Shown here piece by piece: positions 1 through 5,495 of a stretch of 8,477 bases of DNA (positions within the stretch are counted from its first letter, which is position 1; every line of letters begins with the position of its first letter). A program made the translations under genes and the position numbers. Source of the DNA: Lachnospiraceae bacterium (GTDB lineage Bacteria; Bacillota_A; Clostridia; Lachnospirales; Lachnospiraceae); the NCBI GenBank assembly GCA_017958935.1, contig JAGDBR010000200.1, positions 1 to 8,477 on the forward strand. Reading direction: 5' to 3'. Under the pieces are notes generated by a model. That model saw only the letters and a program-made list of their open reading frames with translations. It was not told the origin of the DNA and did not search any database.

Positions 1-345
1 CAGCGTCCCGCGGATGATGTGATAACGGGTACCCGGAAGATCCTTGACACGGCCGCCGCGCACGAGGACTACGCTATGCTCCTGAAGGTTGTGGCCTTCA
101 CCCGGAATATAGGAAGTAACCTCAATACCGTTCGAAAGACGTACTCTGGCGATCTTGCGGAGAGCCGAATTCGGCTTCTTCGGCGTGGCTGTTTTCACAG
201 CGGTGCAGACACCGCGCTTCTGCGGAGAATTCTGCTCGATGGCGCGCTTCTTTAAAGAGTTAAAGCTTCTTAACAGCGCCGGAGCGGTGGATTTCTTCGC
301 TTCAGTCGTCCTGCCCTTACGAACCAGCTGGTTAAATGTAGGCAT
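1..345 (-). CDS. rpsL: 30S ribosomal protein S12 (3' end outside window)
   Basis: S12 sits at the decoding centre of the small ribosomal subunit and helps control translational accuracy. The 115 residues present run from [11 protein letters not shown] through [10 protein letters not shown] (41-50), [11 protein letters not shown] (54-64), GHNLQEHS and GGRVKDLPG (97-105) to RGTL at the window edge; about 20 residues are missing. Lys56 and Lys101 match E. coli Lys43 and Lys88 (Met counted), the usual streptomycin-resistance sites, and both are wild type. Asp102 is the residue that RimO methylthiolates in other bacteria. Compared with E. coli there are about 13 extra residues between PAL and PQKRG (roughly 25-40), a form I associate with Lachnospiraceae and related Clostridia. 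The ATG at 345 has a strong AGGAGG (353-358) 7 nt upstream. rpsG and fusA would be expected just outside the window. Confidence 0.98.
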   Translation of the reverse strand, partial: MPTFNQLVRKGRTTEAKKSTAPALLRSFNSLKKRAIEQNSPQKRGVCTAVKTATPKKPNSALRKIARVRLSNGIEVTSYIPGEGHNLQEHSVVLVRGGRVKDLPGTRYHIIRGTL

Positions 346-352
346 CCTTTTT

Positions 353-360
353 CCTCCTTT
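353..360 (-). promoter_or_regulatory. rpsL ribosome binding site
   Basis: AAAGGAGG on the minus strand, with 7 nt between its last G and the rpsL ATG. It is a near-perfect anti-16S match, as expected for a highly expressed ribosomal protein gene. The stop codon of a short upstream leader ORF (362-364) ends one base before it. Confidence 0.9.
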
Positions 361-424
361 ATCATAATAAAACCCATGATCTGCGCGCCTTCCGGCCTGG
401 TTGACGGACCGTAAAAAAGGCCGC

Positions 425-458
425 AAAAAATAGGGTGCGCATAAAAACGCACCCTATT
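425..458 (-). terminator. Terminator-shaped hairpin at the 5' end of the rpsL leader
   Basis: An 11-bp perfect inverted repeat has arms at 429-439 and 448-458 and an 8-nt loop (440-447). Read on the minus strand, the GC-rich stem GGGTGCG/CGCACCC is followed directly by TATTTTTT, the form of a rho-independent terminator for minus-strand transcription. The upstream arm begins at the edge of the -10 box of the rpsL promoter, so a transcript from that promoter would start inside the stem. It could stop read-through from the uronate operon, attenuate rpsL transcripts, or serve as a 5' stabilising stem-loop. The structure is clear; its function is inferred. Confidence 0.65.
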
Positions 459-486
459 ATTATACTAGGAACTGTCAAATTGTCAA
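459..486 (-). promoter_or_regulatory. Predicted sigma-A promoter of rpsL
   Basis: On the minus strand a perfect TTGACA (481-486) is separated by 16 nt from a perfect TATAAT (459-464). The expected transcription start is near 452-453, giving a leader of about 107 nt before rpsL. A second TTGACA at 473-478 lies too close to the -10 box to act with it. The promoter implies that rpsL and its downstream genes are transcribed separately from rpoC here. Confidence 0.85.
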
Positions 487-630
487 GAGAAAAGTTTGCG
501 GGGATGAAGCTTGTCCCGGGAATACCGGGCATCGCATCTTTCCACCGTAAAGCTGCTGTGCCGGGAGAAATAAAACCAAAGCTGCTGCAAGGAATGCGCA
601 TCGCTTTCATAACCTGATGCGGCTTCCGGT

Positions 631-666
631 AAAAAGCGAAGGGAGCCGCTTGACGACTCCCCCGCT
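631..666 (-). terminator. Rho-independent terminator of the uronate operon
   Basis: On the minus strand, arms at 654-666 and 635-648 pair into a stem of about 13 bp with two G-U pairs and one bulged base. The loop is 5 nt (TCAAG), and a run of five T (631-635) follows, its first T pairing at the stem base. It lies about 50 nt past the kdgK stop codon and is the natural end of the uxaB-kdgK transcript. Confidence 0.8.
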
Positions 667-680
667 GTATGAAGGTTTGC

Positions 681-709
681 CGCCGGAAACGCTTCCGGCG
701 AGCATGCTC
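681..709 (-). other. Tandem hairpins in the kdgK 3' untranslated region
   Basis: A perfect 8-bp stem with a 4-nt loop (CGCCGGAA/TTCCGGCG, 681-700) abuts a 10-bp perfect palindrome GAGCATGCTC (700-709). Neither is followed by a T run on the minus strand, so they do not look like terminators. They lie between the kdgK stop codon and the terminator, where they could shield the mRNA 3' end from exonucleases; that role is inferred. Confidence 0.5.
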
Positions 710-715
710 TTTTCC

Positions 716-1813
716 TTACCGCTGTACGCGTGCGCCTGCGCCGCCCATCAGCGCTTCGACTTCCTTCCTGTTCGCCATCGACGTATCGCCCGGCGTCGTC
801 ATGGCGAGCGCGCCGTGCGCCGCGCCGTAGTTGACGGCCCGCTCCGGATCCTTCGTCGTCATCAGGCCGTAGACCAGGCCGGACGCGAACGAGTCGCCGC
901 CGCCGACGCGGTCCATGATCTCCAGGCCGTTGTACTCCTTCGCCTGATAGATCTCGCCGTCCGCGTAGCAGATCGCCGACCAGTCGTTCACGGTCGCGGT
1001 CTTCACGGTACGAAGCGTCGTCGCGATGACCTTGAAGTTCGGATAGGCTGCCGCCGCCGTGTGCATCATCTTCTTGTAGCCGTCGATGGAAAGCTTCTTC
1101 AGGCCTTCGTTGCCTTCGATCTCGAAGCCCAGGCAGGCCGTGAAGTCTTCTTCGTTGCCGATCATGACGTCGACGTACTGCGCGATCTCCTTGTTGACCT
1201 CCTGCGCCTTCGCCTGGCCGCCGATCGCGGACCACATGGAAGGCCGGTAGTTCAGGTCGTAGGAGACGATCGTGCCGTACTTCTTCGCCGTCTTGATGAC
1301 TTCAATGACGGTCTGGCAGGACTGCTCGGACAGCGCCGCGTAGATGCCGCCGGTGTGCAGCCACTTCACGCCTTCATCCTTGAAGAGCTTCTCCAGATCG
1401 AAGTCTTCCGGACGGGCCTGGGAGATCGCCGTATTCGCACGGTCGGAGCAGCCGACTGCGCCGCGCACGCCGAAGCCGCGCTCGGTGAAGTTCACGCCGT
1501 TCCTGCAGAGACGGCCGATGCCGTCCGTCTTCTTCCAGAAGATGTAGGAGGTGTCCACGCCGCCCTGGCAGATGAAGTCCTCTAAAAGGCGGCCGACTTC
1601 ATTGTCGGCGAACGCCGTCAGGACGGTCGTCTTCATGCCGAAGCACTTTCTTAAGCCGCGGACGACGTTATACTCGCCGCCGCCTTCCCATGCGCGGAAC
1701 GAACGCGCCGTGCGGATGCGCCCCTCGCCCGGATCCAGTCTCAGCATGATCTCGCCCATCGAGACCGCATCCCATTTCGCGTCTTCTCTTAACTTTAAAT
1801 CGATAGTCGCCAT
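716..1813 (-). CDS. kdgK: 2-keto-3-deoxygluconate kinase (PfkB family)
   Basis: Cytosolic sugar kinase that uses ATP to convert KDG, the product of UxaA, to KDPG, the substrate of KdgA. The 365-residue protein has a ribokinase-type fold: an N-terminal strand with GEIMLRLDPGEG (20-31), the substrate-side glycine motif GGGEYNV (44-50), SYDLNYRP (184-191), NEEDF (220-224), and the PfkB signature DRVGGGDSFASG (301-312), in which Asp307 is the expected catalytic base. The DRVGGGD form is typical of KDG kinases rather than ribokinases (DTxGAGD). It is somewhat longer than common KdgK proteins (about 310-340 residues). The start at 1813 has AAGGAG (1821-1826) 7 nt upstream and follows the kdgA stop by 18 nt, so the two are co-transcribed. 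Substrate is assigned from context plus signature; another PfkB sugar-acid kinase such as 5-dehydro-2-deoxygluconokinase is less likely. Confidence 0.9.
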   Translation of the reverse strand: MATIDLKLREDAKWDAVSMGEIMLRLDPGEGRIRTARSFRAWEGGGEYNVVRGLRKCFGMKTTVLTAFADNEVGRLLEDFICQGGVDTSYIFWKKTDGIGRLCRNGVNFTERGFGVRGAVGCSDRANTAISQARPEDFDLEKLFKDEGVKWLHTGGIYAALSEQSCQTVIEVIKTAKKYGTIVSYDLNYRPSMWSAIGGQAKAQEVNKEIAQYVDVMIGNEEDFTACLGFEIEGNEGLKKLSIDGYKKMMHTAAAAYPNFKVIATTLRTVKTATVNDWSAICYADGEIYQAKEYNGLEIMDRVGGGDSFASGLVYGLMTTKDPERAVNYGAAHGALAMTTPGDTSMANRKEVEALMGGAGARVQR

Positions 1814-1831
1814 CGCTTCTCTCCTTCTGTC

Positions 1832-2470
1832 TCAGCCTCTGATCTCTTTCACGATCGCTGCCGCTTCCGCCGCCATCTCGCGGATCTTGTCGAATTCGCC
1901 CGCTTCGATGAGGGAGCCCTTGACCATCCACGAGCCGCCGCATGCCAGGATGTGCTTCTCGTCCTTCAGGTAATCGACGACGTTCTGCGCGTTGATGCCG
2001 CCCGTCGGCATGAACTTCAGGCCTACGAAGGCCGCGCCCATCGCCTGAATCATTTTCAGGCCGCCCGACGGCTCCGCCGGGAAGAACTTCACGACCTTCA
2101 GGCCCAGGTTCACTGCGGTCTGGATCTCGGAAGGCGTCACGACGCCCGGGAAGACCGGCACGCCGATGTTCTGGCAGTACTTCACGATCTCAGGCGTCAG
2201 GCCCGGGGAGACGATGAACTTCGCGCCCGCCTTGACCGCGCGGTTGACCTGCTCGATCGTGAGCACGGTGCCGGCGCCGACGAACATATCCGGGAACTTC
2301 TCGCTCATGATGCGGATGGATTCCTCGGCCGCAGCCGTCCTGAACGTGACCTCCGCGCACGGAAGGCCGCCCTCGATCAGGGCCTTCGCCAGCGGCTCCG
2401 CGTCCTTCGCGTCGTTCAGCACGACGACCGGAACGATACCTGTTTTGTAAACCTGCTCATAAATGTCCAT
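1832..2470 (-). CDS. kdgA: KDPG aldolase (2-dehydro-3-deoxy-phosphogluconate aldolase)
   Basis: Class I aldolase that cleaves KDPG to pyruvate and glyceraldehyde 3-phosphate, the last step of the pathway encoded here; some homologues also act on 4-hydroxy-2-oxoglutarate. The 212-residue length is usual for an Eda/KdgA TIM barrel. Catalytic residues are visible: Glu40 and Arg44 in AEVTFRT, the GAGTVL phosphate/substrate loop (65-70), and the Schiff-base Lys128 in VVKFFPAE. Glu40 and Lys128 are 88 residues apart, exactly as Glu45 and Lys133 are in E. coli Eda. The chosen ATG at 2470 has GAGG 7 nt upstream and gives the usual N-terminus. An in-frame ATG at 2503 would add 11 residues and overlap the uxaC stop, but it lacks homology support. 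Spacing is 19 nt from uxaC and 18 nt to kdgK. Confidence 0.95.
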   Translation of the reverse strand: MDIYEQVYKTGIVPVVVLNDAKDAEPLAKALIEGGLPCAEVTFRTAAAEESIRIMSEKFPDMFVGAGTVLTIEQVNRAVKAGAKFIVSPGLTPEIVKYCQNIGVPVFPGVVTPSEIQTAVNLGLKVVKFFPAEPSGGLKMIQAMGAAFVGLKFMPTGGINAQNVVDYLKDEKHILACGGSWMVKGSLIEAGEFDKIREMAAEAAAIVKEIRG

Positions 2471-2477
2471 TGCACTA

Positions 2478-2481
2478 CCTC
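2478..2481 (-). promoter_or_regulatory. kdgA ribosome binding site that sets its start
   Basis: GAGG within AAAGAGGT on the minus strand, 7 nt before the ATG at 2470. It lies inside what would be coding sequence if the upstream in-frame ATG at 2503 were used, which favours 2470 as the true start. Confidence 0.75.
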
Positions 2482-2489
2482 TTTCCTTT

Positions 2490-3893
2490 TTATTTGAATT
2501 CAAAATAATTCTTCGCGTTGTAATAGCTGATGCCCTCGACGATGCGCTTCAGCGCCTTCTCGTCGCACGGATACTCGCCGTTCTCCACGAGGTCGCCGAC
2601 GAATTCGCACATGATGCGGCGGAAATACTCGTGGCGCGGATACGACAGGAAGGACCGGGAGTCGGTCAGCATGCCGACGAAATTGCCGAGCACGCCGATG
2701 GACGCGAGTGACTTCATCTGGTCCGTCATGCCCATCTTGTGATCATTGAACCACCAGGCCGAGCCGTGCTGCAGCTTGCCGACGGTCTTGCCGTCCTGGA
2801 AGCAGCCGATGACGGTGTCGATGATCGCGTTGTCGTACGGGTTCAGCGAGTACAGGATCGTCTTCGGCAGCTCGCCGGTCTCATGCAGCGCGTTCAGGAA
2901 ATCCGCAAGTTCCGCGGCCGGCGCGTAGTTCGCCGCCATGTCGTAGCCGGTGTCCGGTCCGAGGACCTTGTACATCGGGCCGTTGTTGTTGCGCTTGCAG
3001 CCGTAATGGAGCTGGAAGACCCAGCCGTATTTGTTGTAGCCGCGGCCCATCGCCAGGAGGAAGGCCGTCTTGTACTGCTCGACCTCCAGGGTCGTCAGTT
3101 CTTCGCCGGAGAGCTTCTTCGCGAAGATCGCCTCGACCTGCTCTTCGGTCGCCGGCTTGTACGGCACGTAGTCGATGCCGTGATCGGAGACGCGGGCGCC
3201 CATGCTGTCGAAGAACGCCATACGCTTGTAGAGCGCTTCGACGAGGTCCTTATAGGTGCGGACTTCGATGCCGGAGACTTCGGAAAGCTGCTTCAGATAC
3301 GGCAGGAAAGTCTCCATGTTGATGTTCATCGCCTTGTCGGGACGCCAGGCCGGGATGACCTTGAAGCCCAGGTCCGGCACGTTCGCCAGCTTTTCGTGCC
3401 ACTCCAGCGAATCGACCGGGTCGTCGGTCTTGCAGATGACTTCGACGTTCGAGCGGCGGATGAGGTTCCGGACCGAGAATTCGTCGGTCGCGAGCTTTTC
3501 GTTGCAGAGGTTCCAGACTTCTTCGGCCGTGTCGCCGTTCAGGATGCCCTCATAACCGAAGAAGCGCTTCAGCTCCAGGTGGCTCCAGTGATAGAGCGGG
3601 TTGCCGATGCAGACCTCGAGGGTCTCGGCGTACTTCTGGAATTTCTCGCGGTCGGACCCGTCGCCGGTCACGTACTTCTCGTCCACGCCGTTCGCGCGCA
3701 TCGCGCGCCACTTGTAGTGGTCGCCGCCGAGCCAGACTTCCGTGATGTTCCTGAACTTCCGGTCCTCGTAGATCTCGCGCGGGTTGATGTGGCAGTGGTA
3801 GTCGATGATCGGCAGGTCTTTCGAGAAATGATCGAAAAGGTACTGTGCCGTTTTCGTGGTCAGGAGGAAATCCTCACCCATAAAACTCTTCAT
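2490..3893 (-). CDS. uxaC: Uronate isomerase (glucuronate/galacturonate isomerase)
   Basis: Opens hexuronate catabolism by interconverting D-galacturonate with D-tagaturonate and D-glucuronate with D-fructuronate. The protein is 467 residues, close to the 470 of E. coli UxaC. It belongs to the amidohydrolase superfamily: the metal-binding HxH is in DYHCHINP (His33, His35), and LTDSRSFLSYPRHEYFRR (409-426) contains the conserved Asp411 and the C-terminal family motif. Also recognisable are GNPLYHWSHLELKRFFG (97-113), CKTDDPVDSLEWH (154-166) and VIPAWRPDK (179-187). The start at 3893 is chosen because it gives the usual N-terminus and has AAGGAG (3902-3907) 8 nt upstream; the frame stays open to 3989, but that extension is low in homology and would run into the uxaA-uxaC spacer. 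It is third in the operon, and its 132-nt upstream spacer is the largest inside the operon. Confidence 0.97.
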   Translation of the reverse strand: MKSFMGEDFLLTTKTAQYLFDHFSKDLPIIDYHCHINPREIYEDRKFRNITEVWLGGDHYKWRAMRANGVDEKYVTGDGSDREKFQKYAETLEVCIGNPLYHWSHLELKRFFGYEGILNGDTAEEVWNLCNEKLATDEFSVRNLIRRSNVEVICKTDDPVDSLEWHEKLANVPDLGFKVIPAWRPDKAMNINMETFLPYLKQLSEVSGIEVRTYKDLVEALYKRMAFFDSMGARVSDHGIDYVPYKPATEEQVEAIFAKKLSGEELTTLEVEQYKTAFLLAMGRGYNKYGWVFQLHYGCKRNNNGPMYKVLGPDTGYDMAANYAPAAELADFLNALHETGELPKTILYSLNPYDNAIIDTVIGCFQDGKTVGKLQHGSAWWFNDHKMGMTDQMKSLASIGVLGNFVGMLTDSRSFLSYPRHEYFRRIMCEFVGDLVENGEYPCDEKALKRIVEGISYYNAKNYFEFK

Positions 3894-3901
3894 CTTCTGT
3901 T

Positions 3902-3907
3902 CTCCTT
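3902..3907 (-). promoter_or_regulatory. uxaC ribosome binding site that sets its start
   Basis: AAGGAG on the minus strand, 8 nt before the ATG at 3893. It rules against the longer open frame that continues upstream to an ATG at 3989. Confidence 0.8.
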
Positions 3908-3962
3908 GTATTTTTATTCTTGTGGAATACGTTTTGGGGCCGCTTCTGCGGCACGGTGCCGT

Positions 3963-4007
3963 CGAAGCGGTGTGCGCCGGGGTCTGCACTTCCCGGCGAA
4001 GCGGTGT
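3963..4007 (-). repeat. Structured spacer between uxaA and uxaC with direct and inverted repeats
   Basis: The 132-nt gap (3894-4025) is GC-rich for most of its length. An 11-bp direct repeat, CGAAGCGGTGT on the plus strand, occurs at 3963-3973 and 3997-4007. The two copies flank or overlap a perfect 7-bp hairpin (CGCCGGG/CCCGGCG, arms 3975-3981 and 3992-3998, 10-nt loop). Nearby, GCCGC-TTCT-GCGGC (3939-3952) forms a second hairpin and overlaps a CGGCAC/GTGCCG palindrome (3949-3961). No T run follows any of them, so a terminator is unlikely. The region may be an mRNA processing or stability element, or a small dispersed repeat. Confidence 0.55.
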
Positions 4008-4025
4008 TCGGCAGGCCCGCGGCCG

Positions 4026-5495
4026 TCAGACCGTCACGCCCTGCTTGAAGACCGCCAGATCGTGGTAGCCGTCGTGCTCGGACTTCGTCTCTTCGCCGGA
4101 GGCGATCCTTAAGACCTGCTCGAACAGTTCCTCGGAAAGCTCGTCCAGCGTCTTGTCCTCGACCAGGCGTCCCGCGTTGAAATCGATCCAGTTCGCCTTC
4201 TTCGCGGCCAGGCGCGAATTCGAAGCGATCTTGACCGTCGGCACGCAGGTGACCCAGGGCGTGCCCCGTCCCGTCGAAAACAGGATCAGGTGCGCGCCGG
4301 AAGACGCCAGCGCCGTGGCCGCGACAAGGTCGTTGCCGGGCCCGTACAGCAGGTTCAGTCCCTTCGTCTCGACGCGGCCCGCGTAAGGCAGCACGTCCAT
4401 GACCGTCGCGGAGCCGGACTTCTGCGTGCAGCCGAGGGCCTTGTCCTCGAGCGTCGTGATGCCGCCGGCCTTATTGCCCGGCGACGGGTTCTCGTAGATC
4501 GTCTGTCCGTGCGCCCTGAAGTAGTCGTTGAAACCGTTGATCATACGGACGGTCTTTTCAAAGACTTCTTCATCCTTCGCACGGTTCATGAGCAGTGTCT
4601 CCGCGCCGAACATTTCCGGCACTTCCGTCAGGATCGTCGTGCCGCCGCAGGCGACCAGCTTGTCCGAGAACGCGCCGATCGTCGGGTTCGCGGTGATGCC
4701 GGACAGGCCGTCGGAGCCGCCGCACTTCATGCCGACGATGAGGTCGGACGCGTCGCATTCGGTCCTTCTGTCCTGCGACACGACGGCAATGAGCTCGCGC
4801 ATCAGCGCCATCGCTTCTTCGACTTCGTCCTCGACGTCCTGGCAGATCAGGAATTTCACGCGCGATTCGTCGTATTCGCCGATGTACGGCTTCAGCGCGT
4901 TCAGGTTCGAGTTCTCGCAGCCGAGGCTCAAGACCAGCACGCCGCCGGCGTTCGGATGATGCAGCAGGTCCGCAAAGACCTTGTTGAAGATCTGATGGTC
5001 CTCGCCCATCTGTGAGCAGCCGTAGGGATGCCGGAAGCCGAGGATCGCGTCGATGCCTTCTGTCTTCAGCGCCTGCGCCTCCCGCTCCACGCGGGTGACG
5101 ATGTCGTTCACGCAGCCGACCGTCGGCAGGACCCAGATCTCGTTCCGGATGCCGACCCTGCCGTCCGCGCGCCGGTAGCCCATGAAGGCAGCCTTGCGCG
5201 GCGGGAAGACGGGCTTTTCGGCGGGCGTGTAGGTGTATTCGAGATTTTCGCCGAGGCCCGTGCGCACATTGTGCGTATGGACCCAGGAGCCCTTCGGGAT
5301 CCGCTCCTTCGCGTACCCGATCGGGGCGTTGTACTGGATGACCGGTTCGCCGGCCCCGATGTCCTGCAGCGCGAACTGGTGTCCCTGCGGGATGTCCTCG
5401 AGAAGCGTGACGCCCAGCACTTCTTCGCCCTTCTGAAGATTCGTCAGCGCGACCGCGACCAGGTCATTGTCATGAATTCTTAAATACTTCTTCAT
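4026..5495 (-). CDS. uxaA: Altronate dehydratase
   Basis: Iron-dependent cytosolic enzyme that dehydrates D-altronate to 2-keto-3-deoxygluconate. The 489-residue length is close to the roughly 495 of E. coli UxaA. The N-terminal SAF domain (about 1-90) starts with KKYLRIHDNDLVAVAL and carries HTHN (His73, His75), a likely metal-binding pair. The catalytic region begins at GYRRADGRVGIRN (106-118) and contains conserved cysteines in YGCSQ (Cys160), LGCEN (Cys193), KCGGSDGLSG (Cys258) and LGCTQKSG (Cys356), then FSTGRGTPW (406-414). The ATG at 5495 lies inside the end of uxaB (26-nt overlap) and has only a weak AGGCGG upstream, so initiation probably depends on translational coupling to uxaB. 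The start is supported by alignment of the N-terminus with the family. UxaA next to UxaB is what marks this as the galacturonate branch rather than the UxuA/UxuB glucuronate branch. Confidence 0.95.
   Translation of the reverse strand: MKKYLRIHDNDLVAVALTNLQKGEEVLGVTLLEDIPQGHQFALQDIGAGEPVIQYNAPIGYAKERIPKGSWVHTHNVRTGLGENLEYTYTPAEKPVFPPRKAAFMGYRRADGRVGIRNEIWVLPTVGCVNDIVTRVEREAQALKTEGIDAILGFRHPYGCSQMGEDHQIFNKVFADLLHHPNAGGVLVLSLGCENSNLNALKPYIGEYDESRVKFLICQDVEDEVEEAMALMRELIAVVSQDRRTECDASDLIVGMKCGGSDGLSGITANPTIGAFSDKLVACGGTTILTEVPEMFGAETLLMNRAKDEEVFEKTVRMINGFNDYFRAHGQTIYENPSPGNKAGGITTLEDKALGCTQKSGSATVMDVLPYAGRVETKGLNLLYGPGNDLVAATALASSGAHLILFSTGRGTPWVTCVPTVKIASNSRLAAKKANWIDFNAGRLVEDKTLDELSEELFEQVLRIASGEETKSEHDGYHDLAVFKQGVTV

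Larger units (their letters stand above)
346..715. other. Intergenic region between kdgK and rpsL
   Basis: This 370-base gap holds, in transcription order, two palindromic hairpins just after kdgK (681-709), the operon terminator (631-666), a stretch with no convincing gene or signal (487-630), the rpsL promoter (459-486), a terminator-shaped hairpin (425-458) and the rpsL leader with its ribosome binding site. The only structure seen in 487-630 is a short CCCGG/CCGGG inverted repeat near 515-529. Many Firmicutes have a small L7Ae-family ribosomal protein gene between rpoC and rpsL; none is present here. Confidence 0.8.

Noticed and set aside
362..610. 82-codon minus-strand open frame running through the rpsL promoter
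   Set aside because: It spans the promoter and hairpin, has no good ribosome binding site and no recognisable protein features. Only its last 26 codons could be transcribed from the rpsL promoter, and these are treated separately as a possible leader ORF.
2493..2504. 12-bp perfect palindrome TTTGAATTCAAA at the end of uxaC
   Set aside because: It encodes the natural Phe-Glu-Phe-Lys C-terminus of UxaC and has no spacing or position that suggests an operator; chance is sufficient.
3894..3989. N-terminal extension of UxaC to the ATG at 3989
   Set aside because: The added 32 residues are not family-like, lie in the repeat-rich spacer, and are upstream of a well-placed AAGGAG for the ATG at 3893.
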